Source: Stratiolaelaps scimitus (Eukaryota; Arthropoda; Arachnida; Mesostigmata; Laelapidae). From it: 64,000 nt of DNA. A model generated the notes under the pieces. It saw nothing but the letters and a program-made list of their open reading frames with translations, had not been told where the DNA came from and ran no database searches. The position numbers and the translations under genes are program-made. Where the stretch lies: contig JABWDB010000018.1 of the NCBI GenBank assembly GCA_019614645.1, positions 3,340,501 to 3,404,500 of the forward strand. The letters are read 5' to 3'. Of the stretch, positions 1 to 9,073 are shown piece after piece (within the stretch, counting starts at the first letter, position 1; the number at the start of each line of letters is the position of its first letter).

Positions 1-333
1 CCTCTTGTTCACGTGTTTTGTTCATATTATAATGTTCTGGTGTGGCCTTCGAGTAATGGAGATATGCCTCCTCACGTTGCTTGTTTAAGCTATAGACGCA
101 GAGAGGAAACATAGATGACTCTTGGTGAGTTAAAGTGTTGTTCACCACGGATCGTCAACAGCCTCCCTGTTTCCGATCGCGGTTTAAAATTTCGTTGAAT
201 TTTGTATCTCAATTTAAATATGAGTGCAACGTGATATATATAAGATTTTTTCTTTGTTGTGACTTTAGCATTATTCCGGTTACACCTGTATTAAATTACG
301 GTCTCATTGCTAGCCTCTGATTGTGGTTACAGA
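1..333. other. No gene recognised; left edge of repeat island
   Basis: AT-rich sequence with no convincing reading frame. It leads into the promoter of the gene C copy that follows. It could be an element-internal leader cut by the window edge, but no LTR end or primer site is visible. Confidence 0.4.
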
Positions 334-341
334 TATATAAG
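334..341 (+). promoter_or_regulatory. TATA box of gene C copy 1
   Basis: TATATAAG lies 39 bp before the ATG at 380. The block from here to the ATG is nearly identical to the block before the second gene C copy (TATATAAG at 3927-3934), so the promoter travels with the gene. A start site about 30 bp downstream would give a very short 5' UTR. Confidence 0.6.
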
Positions 342-379
342 CTTGTGGTGAGCATTAGTAGAGAACATTTCTTACTCGT

Positions 380-1230
380 ATGTTTAGAGATTCAGATGTG
401 ACAATGCTTACTCCTCGCCGCTCTCGCCCGGGAGTGCACTATAGCACCTTTGATGATAGCGACGAGTCGGAGGTTGAACTCTTTTCGACTCCGATGAGTA
501 TATTAGACGTTGATCGAACTCCTCCGTCATTCTTTGAACTCCATCCAGCACAGAAGGACGTTTCAACTCAGACGATTATGGACAACAACGGGTACGAGTA
601 CGAGCTCCCTGTGCTCGGAACAGGCAGGGGGCTCGAGGCCCGCTCCACCGGTCGCAGCAAGAGGTCATGCTTGGTGGTAAGAGGTCATGCCTGTGCACGG
701 CCAGCACCATGGCCGCAATGTGCCTGGCGATCCTCGGCCTCACCGCACGGCTCCTCCAGCTGTCCCTTGCGCCGCCCATCACCGCCAACGTCACCACCTG
801 CGTCCCCGCGGCGCCCACGACCACCAGGGCGCCGGTGACAACTAGTCCGCCCGAGACCACCCGGGCCTGGCGCGAAGCGGAGGCACCCACCAGGCACTCC
901 ACTCGCCCGGCTCCCCGTCCCACCGAGCCCCGAGAGCGTACCCCCCCGGCCGATCGAGTCTTCACTCTGGACTCGAGGGACTTCCTCGGTCAGCCCACCA
1001 GGGTCGACCTGGAGGATATGGTTTGTCACCCCATCCAGCGGGTGACCATCTGCCAGGAGGTGGATGGCTCCCGCTGTATAGTGGCCGGGACTACCATCTT
1101 GCCATCGCGTCGAGTCACGACCGTGGAGGTGTCGGGCCGCTTCGTCCATGAGGCGCTGATACCCGATGAGTGGCGTGCCATCCATCGGGTGTGCTCTCAG
1201 AGGCGGTTGTACGTCGTTATTCCTCGGTGA
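380..1230 (+). pseudogene. Antisense-type membrane protein, family C, copy 1 (frameshifted)
   Basis: I do not recognise a named family. The N-terminal half runs 380 to about 660 and has an acidic Ser/Asp/Glu-rich cytoplasmic segment. The rest is read in another frame from about 667 to the TGA at 1230. Compared with copy 2, a duplicated AGGTCATGC plus a 1-bp loss near 660-680 breaks the frame. After the break comes a weak hydrophobic segment (MCLAILGL region), a Thr/Pro-rich stalk with TTTRAP and TTSPP, and a C-terminal head with Cys spacing C-x8-C-x7-C-IV and a final C-x5-Y-V-V. That head pattern is shared with families A, B and F. Inferred role: type II surface protein carried by a copia-type element. 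Confidence 0.7.
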
Positions 1231-1285
1231 TGGTCGGGAGTGACGTACGTGTATATAGTTTATTTTGAGTATATATATTTATGAT

Positions 1286-1656
1286 TGATAGAAGGAGGCA
1301 GATTCGTGTTGTTCACTAAGTGCGGCTCGGCTTGACCCGATGTTCGCTCATGTTTATTGAAGCCCTTATATATTACAGCTGAAGTGAAAACGCTCAGGGG
1401 GAGAACAGCAAGTGAGGGTCGAATAAGCGTAGCTTTTCTGGGTAGCTTCAACGCTTTGCTTTTGTGCTCATCTATTTGACGGTCACACGTGACTTAGTGC
1501 TTTCGTCCTTGTATATTTCGTTCTTTTCTTCTGTAGCATCATAGTAGCCGTTATTTAATCTCAGGGTCACACGAAGTGAATGCTTTTGTATTAGATGTGG
1601 TGTTGACGATGGCTCAAACGCCTAGCAGAAATATATCATGGAGTTATATTTCAACA
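1286..1656 (-). repeat. LTR, type B, copy 1
   Basis: It begins TGATAG and ends TTTCAACA on the plus strand, so in element orientation it is TGTTGAAA...CTATCA. It is over 90% alike by eye to the LTR at 10549-10920, which is followed by a polypurine tract. Here no polypurine tract follows. The sequence passes directly into the upstream region of a family B gene, so this is a solo or recombined LTR. Confidence 0.75.
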
Positions 1657-1704
1657 TATGCATGTCGTCTCCGCTGTTGATACTTATGACACGCACGTGT
1701 TGGG

Positions 1705-1712
1705 TATATAGG
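1705..1712 (+). promoter_or_regulatory. TATA box of gene B copy 1
   Basis: TATATAGG inside a block (about 1657-1817) that also precedes the B copies at 9074 and 13378. The 13378 copy lacks about 30 bp including this box. The ATG is at 1818. Confidence 0.5.
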
Positions 1713-1817
1713 CGGTTTATCCTCGGGACTCCATTGTCAGTTGTGCTCTGGTGCTTCTCGAGTTCGCGTCTGTCTGATAGCGTCCAGTGTCAGCAAGAGT
1801 CAGTTAGCTCCGCAACA

Positions 1818-2743
1818 ATGTCGTCAGGAACCCGCCGCACACGAGTGCCCTACGTGGAGGGTTTTAATCCGGCAGAGACCCTTAGGATCATGACCGCTCC
1901 TCAGCTGGTTCTACAGCGAGTGGACCTTTTTTTTTCTTTAGAGGAGGACATTTTCTTCAAACGCACGGTTACCAGAGACATTCCAATCTCCATGAAAGTG
2001 GGCCGATCCAGTGCAGGGTTGACGTGGATGACAAAACGCCTCTGCCTGCTAAAACCATCCTCTGCTGAGAGTGTATCTCTTCCACAGAGTCGGCACGCTT
2101 GGCATTACTACAGTGAGTGGACCTACCCCACGGGTACGTCCCGCTGGATGGTGGCGCAGCGGAGGAAGCGCACGATTTTCCTCTCGAGGAACTCGGGGGA
2201 AACGCTCCTCGGGAGCCGTCTCCGGCCCGTCAGCGCCGGCGGACCCGTGCGCGCCCAGCGCTGTGTGTCTGGGCCGCCTTGGCCCTGATTCTGCTGGCGG
2301 TGACTGCGGTCACCTACATGTTCCTGCCCGTGCCGACGGATACATTTTTAGTGGCGACGGAGATGCCCATCACGACGCCCGTGCCCCGTCCAAAGGCGGA
2401 CCCGGAAGACACGCCGACACCGACCACTTCAACCCGCCGGCCGTCCACATCGGCCAGCATCCCCCCCCGGCGACCCATCGGAACCACCGCCACCAGTAGG
2501 CCCCCGATCGGTGGGGAAGTGATTTTCTGGTCCTTTGGGTGCGTCCCGGTCAACGGTCGCAGTCTCTGTATATCACGGGATATGGAGATGTGCGTTATAC
2601 GTTGCCGGGGTGCTCCAGATCGCCCGCACATCCTGGTGGCTCCCGCCTCTCCCGCCAATCGGTCTTGGCTGATTCGAGCCATCAGCCCAACCACGCTCGA
2701 TCCGCTGTGCTCGGCGACGCGGCTGTGCGTATCTCCCGACTAG
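1818..2743 (+). pseudogene. Antisense-type membrane protein, family B, copy 1 (197-bp insert)
   Basis: Homologous end to end to the intact copy at 13378-14073. A 197-bp segment lies between near-identical GAGTGGACCT blocks (1918-1927 and 2115-2124). Because 197 is not a multiple of three it shifts the frame, and the plus-strand frame resumes at about 2117. The downstream part has a single hydrophobic helix (ALILLAVTAVTYMFL), a Pro/Thr-rich stalk, then PPIGGEV and the Cys head C-x8-C-x7-C-VI, ending C-x5-L-C-V before TAG. It is either a pseudogene or a gene with a retained intron; AG follows a long T tract inside the insert. The LTR at 2801 starts 57 bp after the stop. Confidence 0.7.
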
Positions 2744-2800
2744 TGGACCAGCCGTCCGCCGTGGGCTGCTCTCCTAAGGGCACTGTATTTATTTTATGTT

Positions 2801-3421
2801 TGTTGGAAATTTGTAAAGACTTGGTAGGTCTTCAGGTTACTAGTTCAGTGGTTGTAGAGCTGGTAGCACTCAGGCGTTGAGTCCGTTAGTTTCTTGAAGA
2901 CTTCACTTTTTCGCTTTGTTACTCGGAGTGAAAACACAGGTCTTAGCTTGTGTGGTTTAAACACTGAAGCTCGACTTAGCTCAGTTTGGCTCGACATTTA
3001 TTGGACAGTATGCTATGGTACTGAACAACGGTGAGGGTGAACACACGTGTTGCTCCTTGCTCATAATAGCTTGCTCAATCTTTTGCTATAACCACTGATG
3101 TAATAGCGTCGCTTCGGTTCCCCATTGAAGCGTCTTGGCCTTGTCCTGATTACTGTTATAGCGGTGTGTGTGATCTTAGATTTATTCTTTTCGTCTAGTG
3201 TCTTTAGTCTTAGTGTCTTAGTGTGTCGCTAGCTTGCAGACTTGGATGGCGTCTTGTGTCTTTTATTTAGACTGTGTTTCCGTGGTTTCGACACTTGATA
3301 GATGTGTTTATGATCCGAGCTATACTTTGTATCTATGTATGGGTTCTTATCCGCTTTTCGCTACGCGTCTATATATATATATGTATGTGACCATGACGAA
3401 ACACTGAGCTTTTGCTCAACA
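2801..3421 (-). repeat. LTR, type D, copy 1 (3' LTR of a minus-strand element)
   Basis: Begins TGTTGGAAA and ends TTGCTCAACA, with TG..CA ends in both readings. It is followed at 3422 by CTCCCCCTGTTTCGG, which in element orientation is a purine-rich tract ending GGGGGAG just before the LTR. That makes this the 3' LTR of an element read on the minus strand whose interior lies to the right. A 5'-truncated copy is at 28157-28342. Confidence 0.75.
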
Positions 3422-3599
3422 CTCCCCCTGTTTCGGAATCGTCATCATATATCAGTCGTTTGGAATCTGAGATTCTTGCGTCGTATATCTCTTCTTTTTT
3501 TGGGGCGAGGGAACAAAGAGTTTGTCTACTCGAATTTTAAGGTTTAAGTTTCTTCTTTTCCGATATATGGTTCACACTTGCTCTGACCTCTGATTCAAC

Positions 3600-3872
3600 A
3601 TGTCCTCGCAGTACTACGCTGTAGTTTATCAGGGCGAAGCCCTGACCGAGGTACAACATGCCTTAGGGCTGTTGTTTTTACCTGCGGCACCTGAAGTACG
3701 CGTTCAACGATTAGACCACTTTTTGAGCGCGTTCTCACACCTCCTCGCTAATCCGGTTTTCCAGCATGGACCGCTGGACGACAGTCAAGCTAGGACTGTT
3801 CTAGGAATGTTAGGAGTAGAGCCGGATCCGGGCTCTGAAGACACCGAGGAACTCCCTCCTGTTTGGGAGTAA
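3600..3872 (+). CDS. Gene D: small soluble protein on the antisense strand of a copia element
   Basis: 90 codons, ATG to TAA, with no relative I can name. The protein has no signal peptide or transmembrane helix. A hydrophobic core (LGLLFLPAAPEV) is followed by an amphipathic stretch and a strongly acidic tail (DPGSEDTEELPP). It starts about 180 bp after the LTR and polypurine tract, the position where other elements carry gene A or B. TATATGG at about 3563 may be its TATA box, and an AATAAA signal lies about 30 bp after the stop. A broken copy at 28977-29344 sits directly beside a copia RNase H end, which ties it to a copia element that shows no env there. The conserved frame supports it being real; function unknown. 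Confidence 0.6.
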   Translation: MSSQYYAVVYQGEALTEVQHALGLLFLPAAPEVRVQRLDHFLSAFSHLLANPVFQHGPLDDSQARTVLGMLGVEPDPGSEDTEELPPVWE

Positions 3873-3926
3873 CAGTTGTTCTGTAATCCTGGTAAAAATT
3901 AAATAAACCAGGAGAGGTATGACTGA

Positions 3927-3934
3927 TATATAAG
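3927..3934 (+). promoter_or_regulatory. TATA box of gene C copy 2
   Basis: TATATAAG, 46 bp before the ATG at 3973 and about 20 bp after the AATAAA of gene D. The gene D terminator region and gene C promoter are therefore packed into roughly 50 bp. Confidence 0.6.
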
Positions 3935-3972
3935 CTTGTGGTGAGCATTAGTTGAGAACATTTCTTACTCGT

Positions 3973-4791
3973 ATGTTTAGAGATTTAGAGGTGACAATGC
4001 TTACTCCTCGCCACTCTCGCCCGGGTGTGCACTATAGCACCTTTGATGATAGCGACGAGTCGGAGGTTGAACTCTTTTCGACTCCGATGAGTATATTAGA
4101 CGTTGATCGAACTCCTCCGTCATTCTTTGAACTCCATCCAGCGCAGAAGGACGTTTCAACGCAGACGATTATGGACAACAACGGTTTCGAGTTCGAGCTC
4201 CCTGAGCTCGGAACAGGCAGGGGGCTTGAGGCCCGCTCCACTGGTCGAAGCAAGTTCGGCGGCAGGAGGTCGTGCTTGTGCACGATGTGCCTGGTGATTC
4301 TTGGCCTCACCGCAAGGCTCCTCCAGCTGTCCCTTGCGCCGCCCACCATCGCCACCACCTGCGTCCCCGCGGCGCCCACGACCACCAGGGCGCCGTTGTC
4401 AACCAGTCCGCCCGCGACCACCCGGGGCTGGCGTGAAGCGGAGGCACCCACCAGGCCCTCCACTCGCCCGACTGCGCGTCCTACCTAGCCCCGTGAGCGC
4501 ACCCCCCCGGCCGATCGAGTCTTTACCCTGGACTCGAGGGACTTCCTCGGTCACCCCACCAGGGTCGACCTCGAGGACATGGTCCGTTACCCTATCCAGC
4601 GGGTGACCATCTGCCACGAGGTGGATGGCTCCCGCTGCATAGTGGCCGGGACGACCACCTTACCATCGCGTCGAGTCACGGCCGTGGAGGCGTCGGGCCG
4701 CTTCGTCCATGAGGCGCTGATACCCGATGAGTGGCGTGCCATCCATCGGGTGTGCTCTCAGAGGCGGTTGTACGTCGTCATTCCACGGTGA
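3973..4791 (+). pseudogene. Antisense-type membrane protein, family C, copy 2 (one in-frame TAG)
   Basis: Continuous with copy 1 in homology and without its frameshift. A single TAG at 4486-4488 replaces a Glu codon in the Thr/Pro-rich stalk, and the same frame continues open to the TGA at 4791. Order: acidic N-terminal region, Lys/Arg patch with RRSCLC, short hydrophobic helix, Thr/Pro stalk, Cys head C-x8-C-x7-C-IV, final C-x5-Y-V-V. It lies downstream of gene D on the same strand, so this element seems to carry two antisense genes. AATAAA is at about 4873. Either a one-hit pseudogene or a readthrough case. Confidence 0.65.
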
Positions 4792-4888
4792 TGGTCGGGA
4801 GTGACGTGTGTGTATATTTTTTTTTGTGTGTATATATTTGTGATCAGTGATTATGTATATATTTTGGTTGTATAATAAATTTTCATAT

Positions 4889-5243
4889 TGTTGTGAAGAG
4901 TCGTAGGTTCGGGTACTCACTAACAGTCAACTTAAACTAACCTTTGGGATCGATATTTTGGAAGAGGGGTTTCGAAGTAAAGACACACTGGGTGCTACTT
5001 GTGATGCGAAGGGACTGCCCACCTGGGAACTGTGGTGCCCAGGGATTGCTCTTCGGACAGTAGTGTTCGGGCTTTATTGTGCTCTTTATATACCGTTTGT
5101 CGGTATATAAAGTCAGTTTCGGTTGAGTGATTCTCTTTTCGTAGCGTCCATGATTCTGGTATAATTATCTTTCTATCTAGTCGTCGACGAATTCAACAAT
5201 GGCAGCAATGAGAGCTAGCTTCGCTTAATCTCATTTCACAACA
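4889..5243 (-). repeat. LTR, type C, copy 1 (3' LTR)
   Basis: Has matching ends TGTTGTGAA...TTCACAACA. A homologous, longer copy (463 bp) in the opposite orientation is at 41616-42078. It is followed by CGCTCCCTC, the reverse complement of a purine tract GAGGGAGCG, so it is the 3' LTR of the minus-strand element that contains the next gene, env and pol fragment. Confidence 0.75.
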
Positions 5244-5553
5244 CGCTCCCTCATTGGTGAACACGTCGGCACTGTGATATGTGATACATGTTTGTCGATA
5301 TGTGTAGAATATCTCTGTCTCTTTTTGTCGTTTCCGCTGTATTCGCGTCGCGCATAGTCTAGGTAAGAATTTGAGACTCAGGCGGGATAAATTCGAGAGT
5401 CAACAGTATCCGGTTCGGCCTTTGGAGATCTGATCTCCTGCAGACTTGATTTTCTTTTGCTTAGTGCTTTCTTGCTGAGCGATTTCATTGGCCAGATTCG
5501 GCTTAAAAAGGGGTAGAGGTGTATCGATCGTCACATCTCTGTGCTCCCTCGAG

Positions 5554-6285
5554 ATGAGCGGACGTCCGCGTAATCGTGCCGTACCGCTAAGGCCGCCGAG
5601 ACCGCCGCCCCGTGTCCGTCGCAGAGTGCTCGTAGCCCAGGAGGAAATCGTCGCTGGAAACGACGAGGCTCCCCGTGAGGCCGCAAGACCGGGAGGAAGA
5701 CCACTCGCAAGGCTTCCCATCTTCGGTGAAGTGCTGCTCCCTCTCGCTCGTCGGTGGTTCCGTGGACCCCACCGCCCCGCGATCGCCGGTATGGCCGATG
5801 TGGCAGCCCAGGAAGACGACGCAGGCTGGGAGCCCGCGGCCGAGGCCGTCTATGAGGCAATGACCATTGAAGAGGTGGTGGACGGGGCAGATCACCCCGT
5901 CCCCAACCGCTGTCGTCTCTGGTGGGTCTGGTGCTGTCTGATTCTTTTGGCTGTGATCACTCTGTGCTTAGTAGGATGGTATGCGGTCCCCTACCATCCA
6001 CCATCTCTTCCGGTGGAGATCCATACTCCAGGCCCGTCAGCTCCTGAGGAGCCAAGCCATATCGTCCTAGGATCTGACCTGTCGCTAGTCGTCGATCTGC
6101 GACAGTTCACCTGTTCGTCTGAAGTGTGCGTCTCCGCGCGTAGGCGGATGTGCGTGATCCTGCCGGCCGTGGGCCTGAGGCCCGGTGAGACACCTATCTT
6201 TCCGATAAGTGCAGTGCCGCTTCATAATTTCAAGTCCGTTCACCAGATGTGCGGCAGTTACCAATACTTCCGAGTGTTGGAGTAA
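5554..6285 (+). CDS. Antisense type II membrane protein, family A (subtype I), copy 1
   Basis: 243 codons from ATG 5554; an upstream TTG extension is not supported. The first 60 residues are Pro/Arg-rich (PPRPPPRVRRR), followed by an acidic stretch (EAMTIEEVVDG), one transmembrane helix (about residues 127-147, LILLAVITLCLVG), a short stalk and the head. The head reads VVDLRQF, then C-x4-C-x7-C-VI, and ends C-x5-F-R-V. Positive-inside charge predicts N-terminus in the cytoplasm and head outside. AATAAA is at 6370-6375. The gene is convergent with env: its stop is 142 bp from the env stop. It lies between env and the 3' LTR of its copia element, on the opposite strand. No database family recognised. 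Confidence 0.8.
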   Translation: MSGRPRNRAVPLRPPRPPPRVRRRVLVAQEEIVAGNDEAPREAARPGGRPLARLPIFGEVLLPLARRWFRGPHRPAIAGMADVAAQEDDAGWEPAAEAVYEAMTIEEVVDGADHPVPNRCRLWWVWCCLILLAVITLCLVGWYAVPYHPPSLPVEIHTPGPSAPEEPSHIVLGSDLSLVVDLRQFTCSSEVCVSARRRMCVILPAVGLRPGETPIFPISAVPLHNFKSVHQMCGSYQYFRVLE

Positions 6286-6426
6286 AAAAAACCAAATGTA
6301 TCAGGGATGGAGAGGCCACGCCGTGTGCCTCTCCCCCCCCCCCGTGTGGGGATACCAGTTCGCCGTCAAAATAAACCTAGTACGCTCGTACTGCGAATAC
6401 ATCCTATTTTCTTTTCCATTAGTTGT

Positions 6427-6912
6427 TTAAGCATCTCGTTCTGTTATAGTATCCCGGTAGGGGCTGTCGTCTGGGCGTGATGGTAGTTCAACATATCTCG
6501 TGTGTAGGCTGTATCTGTATAATTTTATTACTGTCTTTATGATTAAGCTTAAGACAAGTACGCCGGTTAGGCAGGTTGTTATGATCGACCAGGTGCGACA
6601 ATGTTCCCCTTCTTCTGGACCGGGTTTTGCAGTGGTAGTATGTGTATGTCTGTCATAATCGGTCCATATGCTTTCACCTCCTATGGGTGGCTCGTTTGTT
6701 CTTAGACATACGGTGTAAGTGGTTGCCTTCTGTTCGCAAAGCGATTTTGATTCAATGCAATATGTCGGGAAGTAATCTGGGGTCACTTCTGTGATTGTAC
6801 AGTTTAGATTCCTCGTGATACACATTGGGTCACAGTCTTCATATGTGAAGTACATATACGTATTCGGTATTAGTGTCATCATTGCAATCGGGATGAAGCA
6901 CTTATTTTTCAT
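6427..6912 (-). CDS. Env-like type I membrane protein of copia element, copy 1
   Basis: 161 codons, starting at an ATG that overlaps the pol stop by 11 nt. Predicted signal peptide (about residues 1-20), then an ectodomain with C-x3-C-x6-C-x13-C-x6-C-x9-C, a PPIGGE-x-IW motif, a His/Thr-rich stalk, a seventh Cys, one transmembrane helix (about 108-128) and a basic-start tail of about 30 residues. The tail holds YVEL (a Yxx-hydrophobic sorting motif) and DDSPY. The predicted protein matches the copy at 39947-40432 over its whole length. Placement after RNase H is as in retroviral env, but no fusion peptide or furin site is visible, so 'env-like' is positional and topological only. Confidence 0.8.
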   Translation of the reverse strand: MKNKCFIPIAMMTLIPNTYMYFTYEDCDPMCITRNLNCTITEVTPDYFPTYCIESKSLCEQKATTYTVCLRTNEPPIGGESIWTDYDRHTHTTTAKPGPEEGEHCRTWSIITTCLTGVLVLSLIIKTVIKLYRYSLHTRYVELPSRPDDSPYRDTITERDA

Positions 6913-7445
6913 CTTTGAGTTTGTGTAATCCAGCTAGCACTTTTAATCTGTCGAATGTATTTTTGTCAGGTGGTTTGGTCAACAGATCTGCCTGTTGGAA
7001 CTGTGTGGGTGTATAGACAATATTTATTTTTTGTTGTTCAACTAGTTCGCGTATGAAATGGTATTTCACATCGATGTGTTTTGAGCGCTTGTGGAATTGG
7101 GGATTTTGAATCAATTTAATGGCTGATTGGTTGTCAGTTTGGATTGTGGGAGTTCTAGTTTCTGATAGTTCAGTTAGCAGTAGCGTTATGTGGATAGCAG
7201 ATTTTGCGGTCTCTGTCACCGCTACGTATTCTGCCTCTGTGGAAGACAGTGCTATAGTGGGTTGCTTGCTGGAGCTCCACAGCAGGGTACCTCCATGAAT
7301 TTTGACTTCGTGCGTTCTTGATCATATATATAACATTTCGAACCAAAGGGGTGGAATTTTCCTAGATAGGGTTTTTTTGTTGTAAATTATCTCGTATGCT
7401 GATTGGTTTAGAGCCTCGTTTATGGTGGTAACATTTATTTTTAAC
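6902..7445 (-). pseudogene. Copia pol fragment: RNase H end joined to integrase piece
   Basis: 6902-7297 encodes the C-terminal RNase H region (TDNQSAIKLIQNPQF, QADLLTKP) ending LKDEK. At 7297/7298 the match jumps to an integrase C-terminal segment (7298-7445, NKKPYLGKF region in homologues), so RT and part of RNase H are deleted. Comparison with 37800-39957 fixes both sides of the joint. Confidence 0.75.
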
Positions 7446-7618
7446 ATAAGAAGAGAGGCCTAGTGCCTTCTTAGGAACGGGCTGTCCATCGTTCTGGATC
7501 TGAGGAAGTTTTTCTGTACGGAAAATATCTGTGTTTCGGTGAAGAAACGCTTTCGTGTGATACTCCCGAGCGCCAAGACAACGGATGATAAGATTCTCTC
7601 GTATCCGATCAGTGTTGT
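7446..7618 (+). pseudogene. Family A head fragment
   Basis: On the plus strand this encodes the end of the stalk and the Cys head of a family A protein (LDLRKFF, C-x4-C-x7, VILPS, YPIS). The third Cys is replaced by Arg. It is flanked by antisense pol on the left and antisense gag leader on the right, so it is a deletion-junction remnant. Confidence 0.7.
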
Positions 7619-7785
7619 ACCTAATTTTTCCATCATCAGCTAACATTGTTCTATTCCTTTTTTTTAAGGTTTAGCTTTAAACCGAGGAGTGTACGCTCTA
7701 TTTTTGTAGATGCGTGATTACTCAAGGCTTTTTACTGACCTTTTTTTTCGTTGAGTGTGTGCTTAGCTTCGTGCTGATAACGCTG
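7619..7785 (-). pseudogene. Copia gag start, leader and primer site remnant
   Basis: 7619-7650 matches the first conserved gag block (LADDGK). The leader with T-rich and CGTTGAG segments follows, then TTCGTGCTGATAACGC just before 7786, the same primer-binding site found in the other copia elements here. Confidence 0.65.
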
Positions 7786-8082
7786 ATAGTGGGAGTTGGT
7801 TCGATGTGCTCAAAGGGAAAATGCCCGGAACCCACCCGCTGCGGCTGGGCGGGAGTGTTCGCCCCAAAGGAGGAACTGAAGGATAGGACATGGTTGGAAT
7901 CAACTGCCGGCCCCTGCCAGGCACTGACTGAAGTAATACTTTGACACTCCCGGTCAGTGCCCCAAGTCGAAATTGATTCTGGGTTTAGTCAGTAAGAGTG
8001 TGACACTACCAGGCAAATACCTTAGTGTGAGGCCTAGTGTCCATGCAGGATTTACCTTTAACCTCTTTAAAAAAAAGGTTTC
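7786..8082. other. Unassigned segment after a copia primer site
   Basis: It starts TGATAG like a type A LTR but then diverges completely into GC-richer DNA (CCCGGAACCCACCCGC). I see no coding signal or known repeat. It could be an unrelated LTR family or foreign DNA captured at the LTR edge. Confidence 0.35.
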
Positions 8083-8300
8083 TGATAGAAGGCAGTAGGT
8101 TCGGACTGCTCTGGCTTTACCAAGGGGGCTTCTAACGGCTAAAGTGAACACGCGGTTCTTTTCCTTTTTTTTCTGTAGCAACACCAACTCACAACTGCGA
8201 TCAGCTCCGGTACTGTTGCTATCTTTATTGTGGCTTTATATATGCTTGTGGTCTTAAGCGTATGTGAGGGAAAACACTTCAGTGTTTTCTCGCGTCGCTC
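8083..8300 (-). repeat. LTR type A, partial
   Basis: Starts TGATAGAAGGCAGTAGG and shares the CAACACCAACTCACAACTGCGA block and a TATA-like TTTATATATGC with the full type A LTRs, then breaks off into family A coding sequence. Confidence 0.6.
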
Positions 8301-8319
8301 ATAGCCTAAGTAAGTTGCT

Positions 8320-8876
8320 GGTGACTCAGAGGTTCCCCGTGAAGGTGCAGACCCGGAAGAAGGACCAATTGTAAGGCGCCAGGGCCGTGGCAAAGCTCTA
8401 GTCCCGTTCGCGTTTACGTGGTTTCGCGGACTTCGTCGATTTGTAGTTGCGGACATGGCCAACCTTGTGATTCCGGAGGACGAAGGGGGCTGGGAGCCCC
8501 CGGCGGAGGCTGTGTTCGAGGCAATGGCGATTGAGGAGGTAGTGGATGAGGTGGGCCGACCCACCCCCAACCGCAGCTGCAACTGGTGGTTCTGGTGCGG
8601 TGCCGCCCTCCTGACCGCACTCGTCTTGTGCTCCGTGGGGTGGTATGTAGGCCCGTACCATCCTCCGTCCATGCCGGTGAAGATCCATACTCCGAATCCG
8701 GCCACAACCGAGGAGTCAACGGAAATCGTTCTTGGATCCGAACTATCGTTGGTCGTTGATTTACGGCAGTTCACGTGTTCCTCAAAGGTGTGTGTCTCTG
8801 CGCGCAGGAGGATGTGCGTAATCCTCCCTGCTGCGAGCGTGAAGGCCGGGGAGACGCCGAGCGTTCCGACTCGCAT
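8320..8876 (+). pseudogene. Family A (subtype I), copy 2, both ends lost
   Basis: Reads from the Pro/Arg-rich segment (no start codon in register before 8455), through the acidic MAIEEVVD segment, a transmembrane helix (LLTALVLCSVG) and the head C-x4-C-x7-C-VI. The sequence then breaks at about 8877 into the promoter region of a family B gene, so the last ~35 residues are missing. Confidence 0.7.
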
Positions 8877-9073
8877 TCGGATGACTCTACCTATATCTTC
8901 CACTTTTTCGTATATGCATGTCGTCTCCGCTGTTGATACTTATGACACGCACGTGTTGGGTATATAGGCGGTTGATCCTCGAGACTCCATTGTCAGTTGC
9001 GCTCTGGTGCTTCTCGAGTTCACGTCTGTCTGATAGCGTCCAGTGTCAGCAAGAGTCAGTTAGCTCCGCAACA

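Noticed and set aside
135..320. 61-codon open frame at the left edge
   Set aside because: No motif, no second copy, AT-rich sequence in which such frames arise by chance.
4486..4488. Genetic-code change with UAG as sense codon
   Set aside because: UAG terminates intact genes at 14073, 20889 and 45305 with homologous ends, so it is a working stop codon.
5531..5895. Long open frames antisense to gene A, and similar ones opposite genes B and C
   Set aside because: They are mirror frames of GC-rich coding sequence, lack conserved starts between copies, and disappear in diverged copies, whereas the plus-strand frames keep Cys spacing and topology.
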